DNA from: Chloroflexota bacterium
GTDB taxonomy: Bacteria; Chloroflexota; Anaerolineae; Anaerolineales; Anaerolineaceae
Reading direction: 5' to 3'
DNA: 64,000 nt
Assembly (NCBI GenBank): GCA_012522475.1
Contig: JAAYKH010000011.1
Coordinates: forward strand, 1 to 64,000
Shown here: positions 1 to 9,520 of the stretch, piece after piece
Position numbering within the stretch: the stretch's first letter is position 1
Layout: each line of letters opens with the position of its first letter
Position numbers and translations under genes: made by a program
Notes under the pieces: generated by a model
What the model saw: only the letters and a program-made list of their open reading frames with translations
The model's database searches: none
Told to the model about the DNA's origin: nothing

Positions 1-2
1 AT

Positions 3-368
3 ACCTTAGGCAGCACCACTGCGCTTGAGTACACGGTTGAAAACCTGGAAATCAACGGGATTAATTTTCATACCAACACGGTCAGCGGCACAGCCGATCA
101 GGGCAAACAGGTGTCTCTTTCAGTATTTGCAAGAGGAGAATTTATAGAAGATTGGATCTTCACCATAATTACTGTTGACAATACAAAGGAATGGAGCTTT
201 GATTTCTCGAGCCTTATTGAGGGCTTCCCGGTACCCGTAGAAGAGATCTATGCCCATTCACGTATAGAGGATGACCGTGGAAATGCAACTGTTATTGACT
301 TGTTAGAAGATTATCAATATCCGGTTGAACCGTTATACCAGCAATATTTCCCATTGTGTCTCCATTGA
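3..368 (+). CDS. 3' end of a larger hypothetical protein truncated by window start
   Basis: Frame is open from base 3 through the listed GTG-start ORF (LGSTTALEYTVENLEINGINFHTNTVSG...PLCLH*); followed by a terminator-like hairpin. Confidence 0.6.
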   Translation, partial: TLGSTTALEYTVENLEINGINFHTNTVSGTADQGKQVSLSVFARGEFIEDWIFTIITVDNTKEWSFDFSSLIEGFPVPVEEIYAHSRIEDDRGNATVIDLLEDYQYPVEPLYQQYFPLCLH

Positions 369-402
369 TCCGGGCACTTGCCTAACTCTCTAAGTTCGTG
401 TT

Positions 403-440
403 AAAAGCCAGGATGGGCACCGCGTCCATCCTGGCTTTTG
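403..440 (+). terminator. Rho-independent terminator-like hairpin
   Basis: aaaagccaggatgg-gcaccgcg-tccatcctggctttt, near-perfect inverted repeat with T-run. Confidence 0.7.
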
Positions 441-475
441 GAGGGAATTCGCTTCGGATTACATGTTTGGGTAAT

Positions 476-690
476 TTATAAGGATTGTTTTTCAGAAAAT
501 TGACATGAAAACGAAAAAGAGCGATGATCTAACACCCTAGCCACAACATAGGTTCTGGGTGAGTTCCATTTCAATCGCAGAGTTTCTTTGATTTCTCTCA
601 CGATCAGTCTCCTTTGTGCCATCTTTGCCTCCTCAGTTTCTTGGTTTTGTGATGGGGTCAAGCTTGACACATTTTCTTGTTATTGACCAA
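476..690 (-). pseudogene. Possible decayed IS21-type transposase (IstA) N-terminal fragment
   Basis: Minus-strand peptide MAQRRLIVREIKETLRLKWNSPRT... resembles an IstA N-terminus but ends without the downstream HTH or DDE core. Confidence 0.3.
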
Positions 691-1001
691 TCTTGTTATT
701 CGATTCCGGAACTTATCAAAAAATGGGAGGCTTACTCCGGAATCAGTGGATGACATCCTCCGGTATTCGTGGTTGATTTCCCGAGAATTATGCAAACCAA
801 CTGTCATTGCTTCTTGTTCGGATATTGTCAGCTCTAGTAACGTTATCACTTGAACTAACGATTTTTTACTCTGGTCAGATTTCAGATGAACTAATGCGTA
901 TTCCTATAGTAAGATTATTTGCAAGGCAATGCGTGTCTCTGAAAAATAAAAGGATTATTGTATAATTACTGATATCAAAACATTTTTGTCTGGAGGTAAC
1001 G

Positions 1002-1826
1002 ATGCGCAATGAATGGTCCCAAGGGACAGTGACAGTTCGTGAAGGAATAGAGCTATTCTACACCCGCACAGGGCATGGAGAAAAACCCGCCCTAGTTCTT
1101 GCCCATGGATTAACAGATAGCGGTTTGTGCTGGCACCAGCTTGCCGAGGATCTTGAATCTAATTATGACATCATTATGTACGATGCCTATGGCCATGGTA
1201 AATCGTCCCGAGTCGATCCTGGTAAACGCTTTGACCTGGTCGCAGACCTGAATGATTTGATCGATGGATTAAATCTGAATCGCCCAGGGATCATCGGCCA
1301 TTCGATGGGAGCAGCCACCGCAGCCGCTTTCGCCGCGCATTATCCAAACAAGCTTGCGCTCCTCGTCCTTGAAGACCCTCCTTGGACCGATGGATCAAAT
1401 GATCAAAAAAAACCAACCAGAAGCCTGCAAGAATGGAAACAACAAAACATAGCAGCAAAAAAGAAGACCCTTAAAGAACTCCAAAACCTCAAGCAGAGGG
1501 AATCACCCAACTGGGAAGAAACTATCCTCCCAGACTGGGCGCAAGCAAAACTCGATGTTGACCCTGTCTTTTTCGATCATATCTCGTTCGATCCTGGCAG
1601 CTGGGAGGACGTGGCAAGTAAAATCACTGCCCCCACATTAATCATCACCGGAGATAATGCTCTGGGTGCCATTGTGACCCCTAAGCTCGGTGTAAAAGCT
1701 ATCCAACTGCTCGATCAAGGTGAGTTCGGTCACATCAGTGCTGCCGGTCATTGCATTCGATATGAGCAGTATCAACCGTATCTCACCATGATACAGGTCT
1801 TTCTAAAGCGGAATATGGCCCAATAA
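1002..1826 (+). CDS. Alpha/beta hydrolase
   Basis: GHSMGA nucleophile elbow, HGxT oxyanion segment, C-terminal GH(I) region. Confidence 0.9.
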   Translation: MRNEWSQGTVTVREGIELFYTRTGHGEKPALVLAHGLTDSGLCWHQLAEDLESNYDIIMYDAYGHGKSSRVDPGKRFDLVADLNDLIDGLNLNRPGIIGHSMGAATAAAFAAHYPNKLALLVLEDPPWTDGSNDQKKPTRSLQEWKQQNIAAKKKTLKELQNLKQRESPNWEETILPDWAQAKLDVDPVFFDHISFDPGSWEDVASKITAPTLIITGDNALGAIVTPKLGVKAIQLLDQGEFGHISAAGHCIRYEQYQPYLTMIQVFLKRNMAQ

Positions 1827-1832
1827 GGTCCC

Positions 1833-2501
1833 ATGGCGAACACCACCATAAAAATTCCTCAACCGGTAGCAAAACGACTGGTCCTGCTCGCAGGAAATAT
1901 TGGGGCTGGTAAAACGTCGCTCACCGAGCGGATTGGGGAGCAATTAGGCTGGACGACTGCCTTTGAATCCGTTGTTGATAACCCCTACCTCCCTGATTTT
2001 TACCAGGATATGGGAACCTGGTCTTTTCATTTGCAAATCTACTTTCTGGTGCATCGAGCGAAACAGCACAGGCATTTGTCCGAGGTGCCGGAATCAGTCA
2101 TCCTGGATCGCAGCATTTATGAAGATGCTCACATCTTTGCACGCGCCCTGCACCACATGGGCAATTTAACCGATCGGGATTATGAAGCATATTTACGACT
2201 TTTCAGTCTGGTTGTTGAAGGTTTGCCCAAACCTGACCTGTTAATTCATCTTCAAGCGCCTGTACCCGTCTTATTGCAACGCATTCGCCGACGAGCCAGA
2301 AGCATTGAAGCATCAATTGATGAGTCCTATTTGTCCCTTTTAGAAAAATTCTATATCGAATGGATTGAGAGCTTTGACCTGTGTCCGGTATTGACACTTC
2401 GCAGTGATGACCTTGATTTCGTCCACCAAACCAGCCATTTAAATATTGTGGTAGAACGCATCAACGATCTTCTCTCGGGCAGAGAAGAAATGGTCTTCTA
2501 A
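1833..2501 (+). CDS. Deoxynucleoside kinase family protein (dGK/dAK-like)
   Basis: P-loop GNIGAGKTSL, DRSIYED motif, RIRRRAR lid. Confidence 0.9.
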   Translation: MANTTIKIPQPVAKRLVLLAGNIGAGKTSLTERIGEQLGWTTAFESVVDNPYLPDFYQDMGTWSFHLQIYFLVHRAKQHRHLSEVPESVILDRSIYEDAHIFARALHHMGNLTDRDYEAYLRLFSLVVEGLPKPDLLIHLQAPVPVLLQRIRRRARSIEASIDESYLSLLEKFYIEWIESFDLCPVLTLRSDDLDFVHQTSHLNIVVERINDLLSGREEMVF

Positions 2502-2652
2502 ATCAAAATTGCTTATAAGCTCGGCACATTAAGCACCCTTTAAATCTCCACCAGGTCATTTCAAAACCCACCGTATCAACATAAACCTTAAATAATTAAT
2601 ATCATTGTCTTCGGTAAAAGTCTGACACAAAGACTCAAAGTGTAAGGAAAAC

Positions 2653-3504
2653 ATGAAAAAGCCAATCTTTGCTGTGTTAATCGCCCTGCTCGTGGCCACG
2701 CTGGCGTGCTCGCTTGAAAATATCCGCTTGGATACAATTGACCGTCAAATCGTGTTCGTTTCAGAACCCATTCCCCAAAACGCGCTTGAGACCGAATTGG
2801 TTTTTAAAATGACCGGCGGAAAATTCATAATCACCCCGGACGCAGATACCCTGGTTGAGGGAAGCATTAAATACAATGTCGAAGCCTGGAAACCTGAATT
2901 TGTCCGGTGCAATAATTACGTTGAGATCAAGCAGGCCGATCCTTTTCGCCTTCCTGGAATTCCTCTCGGCGACGTTGAGAACATATGGGCATTAGGGTTG
3001 ACCAATTCACTCCCAATTCGATTAACGATTGAGGGCGGTGCCAGTGAAAACACCTTTGACCTGACGGGTTTACAGCTTTCGCGGTTAAAAATCGCCCAAG
3101 GCGCCAGCGATACCACCATTCGCTTTGATGCGCCAAATCCCATCGTATTACAAAATTTCAGCTTTAATACTGGTGCTTCGTCTGCCAAGCTTTTCGGCTT
3201 GGGCAATGCCAATTTCCAGGAAATGAAAATGTCCAGCGGTGCCGGTAATTACACCCTGGATTTTTCAGGGGAGCTAAAACAGGATGCCAGCGTAGAGATC
3301 AATTCGGGAGTCAGCACCATCACGATTATCATTCCTGCTGGCATGAAAGCAGTTGTCAACAATCAGGGCAAAGCCAGCAATATCACCCCGCAGGGCACCT
3401 GGTTGTTATCCGAGCAAACCTATTCCACCCTGAATGAAGGCCCCACGCTGACCATCAATCTTAATTTGTCTGTTGGCAATATCAATTTGATTAACGAGGA
3501 ATAA
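2653..3504 (+). CDS. Lipoprotein, toast-rack/LiaF-like beta-repeat protein
   Basis: Lipobox LVATLAC; repetitive beta-rich body with GGASENTFDLTGLQLSRLKIAQGASDTTI pattern. Confidence 0.65.
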   Translation: MKKPIFAVLIALLVATLACSLENIRLDTIDRQIVFVSEPIPQNALETELVFKMTGGKFIITPDADTLVEGSIKYNVEAWKPEFVRCNNYVEIKQADPFRLPGIPLGDVENIWALGLTNSLPIRLTIEGGASENTFDLTGLQLSRLKIAQGASDTTIRFDAPNPIVLQNFSFNTGASSAKLFGLGNANFQEMKMSSGAGNYTLDFSGELKQDASVEINSGVSTITIIIPAGMKAVVNNQGKASNITPQGTWLLSEQTYSTLNEGPTLTINLNLSVGNINLINEE

Positions 3505-3640
3505 ACCATATTTTAACTGCTTTTTATCCCTCAGGTATGCATCAATTTTATATACTATATTCTTATTTTAAGTAACCCAAAACGATTGCGGTTTTCTCGC
3601 CCTATTGACAGGCAGCGAAATATATGTTTTAATATAAGTG

Positions 3641-3677
3641 CTCACTGGTCGGGTGCCCCCCTCACCCGGTCGGTGAG
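3641..3677. terminator. Strong hairpin between convergent genes
   Basis: ctcactggtcgggtg-cccccct-cacccggtcggtgag inverted repeat allowing G-U pairs. Confidence 0.4.
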
Positions 3678-3769
3678 TTACTTTAAAAGCGCAAACACCT
3701 GCCGGTTTCCAGCTTGATTCTTTTTTTTACTATCAACGCAAACCAAATTCGAATTTACTAAATTAAATT

Positions 3770-5644
3770 CTATTGCGTCAAATAAACCTGGTTTGTACGG
3801 ATATATTCAAAGATTTTTGGGAGCAAGTAGTATCGATAACTGCGGTTTTGCCGCACGCGTCGGCGAATCTGATCTGCAGAAATTTCTAACAAGGGCGCAG
3901 TCACAAAATTCAGTTTACCTTTAAGGCCCGGCAGGGCAGTACATAATTTGCTTAAGTCGATTTCATCACCAGGACGCCGCATCACACCAATACCATCCAG
4001 GTTATCCAGAAACTCTTCAGCTTTGTGCCAATTCGGAAGGTCATGGAGCGAATCTCCGCCCATCAGGTAAATCAACGCCTGGTCGGGATAGTCCTGCTTT
4101 AAAAGTTTGACGGTATCCACAGTATAATGCGGCCCAGGTCGGTCAATGTCCACTCTTGAGAGGGCAAAGGTATTGTCATCTTGAATCGCAAGCTCAACCA
4201 TCGCCAGTCGATCGGATAATGACCCAATCTCCTGGCCGCGTTTGTGGGGCGGATCGGGCGTCAGTACCCAAACCGTAACATCTAACCCCAACTGATCGCG
4301 CGCTTCTGCTGCCAGAATTAAATGCCCAATATGTGGCGGGTCAAAAGTGCCGCCAAAAATACCCAGGCGTTTTTTTGTCATCAATAAATCCTGCCACTCT
4401 AATTCATATTCACCGATACGCACTGTATCCCCCTCTTCCACCCCGGCTTCTCGCAAGGCTTCATCCACACCGATGTATTCCATCAAACGTTGGAAACGTC
4501 TCACCGATTCCCCGTGCTCCCAATAAGTCATCGCGGCTGCCCGCTCAATGGCAGAACCGTGCACAACCCAGCCACGCTCTGCTTTGTGAACCGTAAACTT
4601 TTGTGGATCATCCTCAACCCGGTAAACTGGTAATTCTTCAACTGCCTGCGGTTCTGGAGCATCCTTTAAGAGCTTTGCAGCTCGCCACAGTAATTGATCA
4701 ACGTTTTCATGGGTCACTGTGGAAACCGGGACAGCTTCAAAGCCCAGTTTTTTTAACGCATCTGCAATCGAGGGCCAGCGTTCTTGAACCTGGGGTAGGT
4801 CCATTTTGTTAAAGACAACAACTTGCGGTTTTTCAGCAATTTTCTCATCAAACAGGGCCATCTCGCTATTGATCTGCGAGAAATCAGAGAGCGGGTCTTC
4901 AGAAAGTCCATCCAGCATGTGAATCAACACCCGAGTTCGTTGGATATGTCGTAAGAAGGTATATCCCAGCCCAACGCCTTGAGAAGCGCCTTCAATCAAC
5001 CCGGGAATATCCACCAGCACCAGGGTCGTATCCATATCCAGCCTGGATACGCCCAGGTTCGGCGTCAACGTTGTGAAGGGGTAATCAGCAATTTTTGGCT
5101 TCGCATTCGAAACAACAGCTAACAAGCTGGATTTTCCGGCATTGGGCACGCCAACAATACCAATATCTGCAATCAGTTTCAATTCCAACCGGATTGTTTT
5201 CGCTTCTTCGGGCTCGCCGCGTTCAGCCATACGGGGCAGCTGGTTGCGGCTGGTAGCAAAATTTTGGTTACCACGTCCCCCACGTCCGCCTTTGGCAATC
5301 ACCAACCTCTGATCTGGCTCCACCAGGTCACCCAATAAATGGCCCGTATCAGCATCATAAACCAGTGTACCCGGGGGCACATCAATGATCAGGTCTTTGG
5401 CAGACTTCCCCGTCATATTATTCGGCCCGCCAGGGCGCCCGTCTTTGGCAATAAATTGTGACCGGTGGCGAAAGTCAAACAATGTATTCTGTTTAAGGTT
5501 AACGGTCAAGATCACATGGCCGCCACGTCCACCATTACCCCCGTCTGGGCCACCGTGGGGTCGATATTTTTCGCGATGGAAATGCACCATCCCATCCCCA
5601 CCCCGGCCAGATTGCACAGAAATTATTGCTTCATCAAAATACAT
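3770..5644 (-). CDS. obgE-nadD: Obg-family GTPase fused in frame to nicotinate-nucleotide adenylyltransferase
   Basis: N-terminal Obg glycine-rich domain, GVPNAGKSSLL G1 motif and C-terminal Obg domain; then MTKKRLGIFGGTFDPPHIGHL NadD motif in one open frame. Confidence 0.9.
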   Translation of the reverse strand: MYFDEAIISVQSGRGGDGMVHFHREKYRPHGGPDGGNGGRGGHVILTVNLKQNTLFDFRHRSQFIAKDGRPGGPNNMTGKSAKDLIIDVPPGTLVYDADTGHLLGDLVEPDQRLVIAKGGRGGRGNQNFATSRNQLPRMAERGEPEEAKTIRLELKLIADIGIVGVPNAGKSSLLAVVSNAKPKIADYPFTTLTPNLGVSRLDMDTTLVLVDIPGLIEGASQGVGLGYTFLRHIQRTRVLIHMLDGLSEDPLSDFSQINSEMALFDEKIAEKPQVVVFNKMDLPQVQERWPSIADALKKLGFEAVPVSTVTHENVDQLLWRAAKLLKDAPEPQAVEELPVYRVEDDPQKFTVHKAERGWVVHGSAIERAAAMTYWEHGESVRRFQRLMEYIGVDEALREAGVEEGDTVRIGEYELEWQDLLMTKKRLGIFGGTFDPPHIGHLILAAEARDQLGLDVTVWVLTPDPPHKRGQEIGSLSDRLAMVELAIQDDNTFALSRVDIDRPGPHYTVDTVKLLKQDYPDQALIYLMGGDSLHDLPNWHKAEEFLDNLDGIGVMRRPGDEIDLSKLCTALPGLKGKLNFVTAPLLEISADQIRRRVRQNRSYRYYLLPKIFEYIRTNQVYLTQ

Positions 5645-5706
5645 CGTAATTTATCTTTTTCTTTAATCGATCCCTTACCAAGTGTGAATCTTACCGCATT
5701 AAGCAC

Positions 5707-5742
5707 AAAATGGGGTCGCCCTGATGAGCGACCCCATTTTTT
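5707..5742 (-). terminator. Terminator hairpin after cpgS-like gene
   Basis: aaaatggggtcgc-cctgatga-gcgaccccatttttt. Confidence 0.7.
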
Positions 5743-5757
5743 AGATATCAGAAACAA

Positions 5758-7074
5758 CTACCCAAACTTCTTCTTCAGTAGCGTTGTCAATGAAGGTTCA
5801 CCAATTTCTTGCAGTTCGTAATGTACGCGAATCATTGGTTTGTTAATTTTGATGACCCGGTTCAAGTCAATCGGAGTGCCCGAGATCACCAGGTCTACAT
5901 CGGCTGCATTGACCGTTGCTTCCAGGTCGCGCACCATCTGCCCCCCATAACCCATTGCTGGCAGTACCCGCCCGATACTTGGGAATTTCTCAAAAGTCTC
6001 ACGGATAGAACCAACAGCATAGGGGCGTGGGTCAACAATTTCTGCTGCACCAAATCTCAGGGCCGTTATATAACCTTCACCAAAAGGCATATCACCATGC
6101 GTATGCGTTGGGCCATCCTCAACCACCAGCACACGCTTGTTGCGAATTACCTCGGGGTCGTCCAGCAGCATCGGGATTGCACCTTCAACCACCACAGCTT
6201 TCGGGTTGATCTTATTTAGATTATGCCGCACCGTAATCACATCCTCAAGATCGGCTGTATCAACCTTATTAATCACAAATACATCCGCCAACCGAGCATT
6301 GGTTTCGCTGGGATAATGCTTAAGTTCATGCCCAGCTCGATGTGGGTCAGCGACAACAATGAGCATATCACTGGCGTAGAAGGAGAAATCATTGTTACCT
6401 CCGTCCCAAACAATGATATCCGCTTCCTTTTCAGCTTCGCGCAAAATGGCTTCATAATCCACACCGGCATACACAACGGTCCCATTATCAATGTGAGGTT
6501 CGTACTCCTCACGCTCTTCAATGGTGCATTCGTGTTTGTCCAGGTCGCTGTAATCGGCAAAACGCTGCACTTTTTGTTTCACCAGATCGCCATAGGGCAT
6601 GGGGTGCCGGATAGCAACAACTTTCAGACCCATCCCCTGCAAAATCGATGCGACCCGTCGGCTCGTCTGGCTTTTTCCTGCACCCGTCCTGACAGCACAC
6701 ACTGAAACCAATGGCTTTGTTGATTTGATTTGCGTCTCCCTGGTACCCAGTAAACGAAAATCCGCGCCCAGGGCATTCACCAGGGCCGCCTGGTGCATCA
6801 CATGCGCATAGGTCACATCGCTATAAGCAAACACGACCTCATCAATTCTTTCCTCTTTGATCAACGTCGCCAGTTGTTCTTCCGGCAAAATCGGTATGCC
6901 AGCCGGGTAAAGTTCTCCTGCCAATTCTGCCGGGTACTTACGGTCTTCAATATTGGGGATCTGGGTGGCAGTAAACGCAACGACCTCATATTTCTCATTT
7001 CCACGGTAATATGTGTTGAAGTTGTGGAAATCACGCCCTGCCGCACCCATAATGATCGTTCTTATTTTTTTCAT
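5758..7074 (-). CDS. Cyclic 2,3-diphosphoglycerate synthetase-like GTPase/ATPase
   Basis: N-terminal MGAAGRDFHNFNTYYR, CAVRTGAGKSQTSRRV P-loop, VINKVDTAD; matches remembered cDPG synthetase family features. Confidence 0.75.
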   Translation of the reverse strand: MKKIRTIIMGAAGRDFHNFNTYYRGNEKYEVVAFTATQIPNIEDRKYPAELAGELYPAGIPILPEEQLATLIKEERIDEVVFAYSDVTYAHVMHQAALVNALGADFRLLGTRETQIKSTKPLVSVCAVRTGAGKSQTSRRVASILQGMGLKVVAIRHPMPYGDLVKQKVQRFADYSDLDKHECTIEEREEYEPHIDNGTVVYAGVDYEAILREAEKEADIIVWDGGNNDFSFYASDMLIVVADPHRAGHELKHYPSETNARLADVFVINKVDTADLEDVITVRHNLNKINPKAVVVEGAIPMLLDDPEVIRNKRVLVVEDGPTHTHGDMPFGEGYITALRFGAAEIVDPRPYAVGSIRETFEKFPSIGRVLPAMGYGGQMVRDLEATVNAADVDLVISGTPIDLNRVIKINKPMIRVHYELQEIGEPSLTTLLKKKFG

Positions 7075-7116
7075 ATAATTTTCTCCTTTTTACTCGTTGA
7101 TGTAAACATAAAATAA

Positions 7117-8874
7117 TTACATGATGCTGGGCGCCTTAATTCCCAGAAATTTCAAGCTGGTCGCAATGACCTGTTGAGCAGCTGCCACCAGCCGCAAGCG
7201 ATAATCACGTACATCGGGCGCTGCGTTCAGCACCTGGCAGGTGTTGTAAAAATCGTTAAATACCCTGGCTATTTCAAAGGATAAGTTCGCAATGATCAGC
7301 GGCCGGTATTCCTCTGCAGCCCGCAAGACATCGCCAGGCAACCTGGTCATTAATTCAATCAGGTCCACTTCAGCTTTGTGCAATTCATCTGGGAAAACCG
7401 CTTGAGGCGGGAGAGATTGCCCGGCTTTTCGTAAAATGCTGCCTGCGCGCACATGTGCATATTGGATATATGGCGCAGCCTGACCGTTAAAATCCAGTGC
7501 CGCATCCCAATCAAAGGTGACCACTTTAGCGTTATCCCGCGCAAGCATGGTGTACTTCAATGCGCCCAGCGCAACCGCTTCAGCGATCTCGTGCTTAATC
7601 GCCTCGGTTAATTCCGGGTTCTTTTCTTCAACAATCGTCTTTGCACGCCGGGTGGCTTCCCGCACCAGGTCGTCAAACAGCACCACCGTCCCCTCACGAG
7701 AGGCCATCGTCACATTTCCTGGCAGGTTCACCAATTCATACGCCAGGTGATGGAGTTTGTCCGCCCATTCAAAACCCATCACTTCCAGGGTTTTAAAAAT
7801 TTGCTTTAAATACAAAGACTGCCGCACATCGATCACATAAATAGACTGATCAAGGTCGTATTCGGCAAACTTTTGAATTGCTAAAGGCAGGTCTTTCGTC
7901 GAGTACAGCGATGAACCATCCGATCGCAGCACAACCAGAACACGGTACTCGTCCTCGGTACCCAGAATTTCATCCAGGTCAATGATCACCGGCCCTTCCG
8001 GTCGCTCATCCCGCGCCAGCCCTTTTTGGATTAATGCATCCACCAACCGCGCGCCAGATTCCTCAACTTCGCTTTCAAAATACAAGCGATCAAAGGATTC
8101 ATCTAACTGGGTGTAAATCTGATCAAACCCTTCTAACGACCATTGGCGAGTTTTTTGCCACAGCGCGATAATCTCAGGGTCGCGCTGATTCCAGCGGGCA
8201 TACAGGGCTCGAACCTCAGCTTCGTTTTCAGGGTCCTGGAAGAGCTGATCCGCCTCGGCATAAATTGCATTCATCCAATGGGTGCGGTCCTCATCCGGGG
8301 TTTCGCCGGCGTGGTTCTTCATGTAATTCCACATCCATTTGATCACGTGCAGCCCAATATCACCCAGGTAGTTGGCGCGAATCACTTCGTATCCAGCTCC
8401 CTCTAAAATTCGGCAAACACTGCCCCCCAAGATCACGTTTCTCAGATGCCCCACATGAAAGGCCTTGTGCGTATTGGGCTGGGAATATTCCACCATAACC
8501 GTTTTATCCCGACCCGGGTGACGGCCATAATCTGCGCCCTGCTCCAGGACCGTGTCAATCACCCGCTGAGCATAAGTTGCGGTGGAAAAAAACAGGTTCA
8601 GATACCCCTTAACAGCTTCAACATGTGAAAATCCGCCCAGGTCGTCCCCTAAATAGGCTTGAATACCCTCAGCCAGTTCTTGCGCCCGTTGAGGGACACT
8701 TATCTTTTTTCCCAACCGTGCCTCAGCCGCAGCCAATGGAAACAAAGGCACAGCTAAGCCCCACTCACCGCTGAAGGGAATTTGCCTGAATTCCAGGTTG
8801 CAATCATCAATTCCCTCAGATTGTAAGTACGTCTTTATTTTTAATTCAACCAATGATTTTTCTTGATCAAACAT
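7117..8874 (-). CDS. argS: Arginyl-tRNA synthetase
   Basis: EYSQPNTHKAFHVGHLRN (HIGH-type) motif, DALRG-type C-terminal anticodon domain. Confidence 0.95.
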   Translation of the reverse strand: MFDQEKSLVELKIKTYLQSEGIDDCNLEFRQIPFSGEWGLAVPLFPLAAAEARLGKKISVPQRAQELAEGIQAYLGDDLGGFSHVEAVKGYLNLFFSTATYAQRVIDTVLEQGADYGRHPGRDKTVMVEYSQPNTHKAFHVGHLRNVILGGSVCRILEGAGYEVIRANYLGDIGLHVIKWMWNYMKNHAGETPDEDRTHWMNAIYAEADQLFQDPENEAEVRALYARWNQRDPEIIALWQKTRQWSLEGFDQIYTQLDESFDRLYFESEVEESGARLVDALIQKGLARDERPEGPVIIDLDEILGTEDEYRVLVVLRSDGSSLYSTKDLPLAIQKFAEYDLDQSIYVIDVRQSLYLKQIFKTLEVMGFEWADKLHHLAYELVNLPGNVTMASREGTVVLFDDLVREATRRAKTIVEEKNPELTEAIKHEIAEAVALGALKYTMLARDNAKVVTFDWDAALDFNGQAAPYIQYAHVRAGSILRKAGQSLPPQAVFPDELHKAEVDLIELMTRLPGDVLRAAEEYRPLIIANLSFEIARVFNDFYNTCQVLNAAPDVRDYRLRLVAAAQQVIATSLKFLGIKAPSIM

Positions 8875-9097
8875 GGGCTCTATGATTTATAAATAGCACG
8901 TCTTTGACAGTAGATATTATATCACCAGCCTCAAAGAACAAAGCGTGATCTCTACATATCCTCACTGTTCAGGTTTAACGGTGCACAGATTGCGTATTTC
9001 TACCTTGGTGCTTATTTTTTTCGCCGTCTGCCTGCGTTAGCGTTTGACAGTCCTGCCGAGGGGCTATTTACCGCCCTCCAGCTTTTATAAGCACAAA

Positions 9098-9121
9098 GCG
9101 GGAGCAAGATGTGCTCCCGCT
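9098..9121 (-). terminator. Hairpin downstream of rpsT
   Basis: agcgggagca-agatg-tgctcccgct; weak U-tract. Confidence 0.45.
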
Positions 9122-9159
9122 GCAAAGCAACTGGTCGACAGGGAATTAATAGGTTGGCA

Positions 9160-9423
9160 TTAATCCATGCTGTTAAGTCGCTGCATCAGCCGACTTTTCT
9201 GGCGGGCAGCTTTATTTTTATGGAAAACGCCTTTTGCCGCGGCTTTATCCAGGGCCCTTGTGGCAACCAGGGTTGCCTCGCGAGCGTCGTCCACATTGCC
9301 CTGCTCTATAGCCAATCTGGCTTTCTTCAGGGCGGTCCGGGCACTTCCCCGGTAAACACGATTATGGTCGCGTCGCTTTTTGTTTTGACGATTGCGCTTG
9401 ATTTGCGATTTAATATTTGCCAA
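9160..9423 (-). CDS. rpsT: 30S ribosomal protein S20
   Basis: MANIKSQIKRNRQNKKRRDHNR... characteristic S20 sequence. Confidence 0.95.
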   Translation of the reverse strand: MANIKSQIKRNRQNKKRRDHNRVYRGSARTALKKARLAIEQGNVDDAREATLVATRALDKAAAKGVFHKNKAARQKSRLMQRLNSMD

Positions 9424-9520
9424 GGTCTAACCTCCAATAACTTTCTGGATTTCTATCAAATTTTCACGAGTGTAAATTCTACCTGAAGCAAGCGTATTTG
9501 TCCAGCCATTTTTCCGGGTT

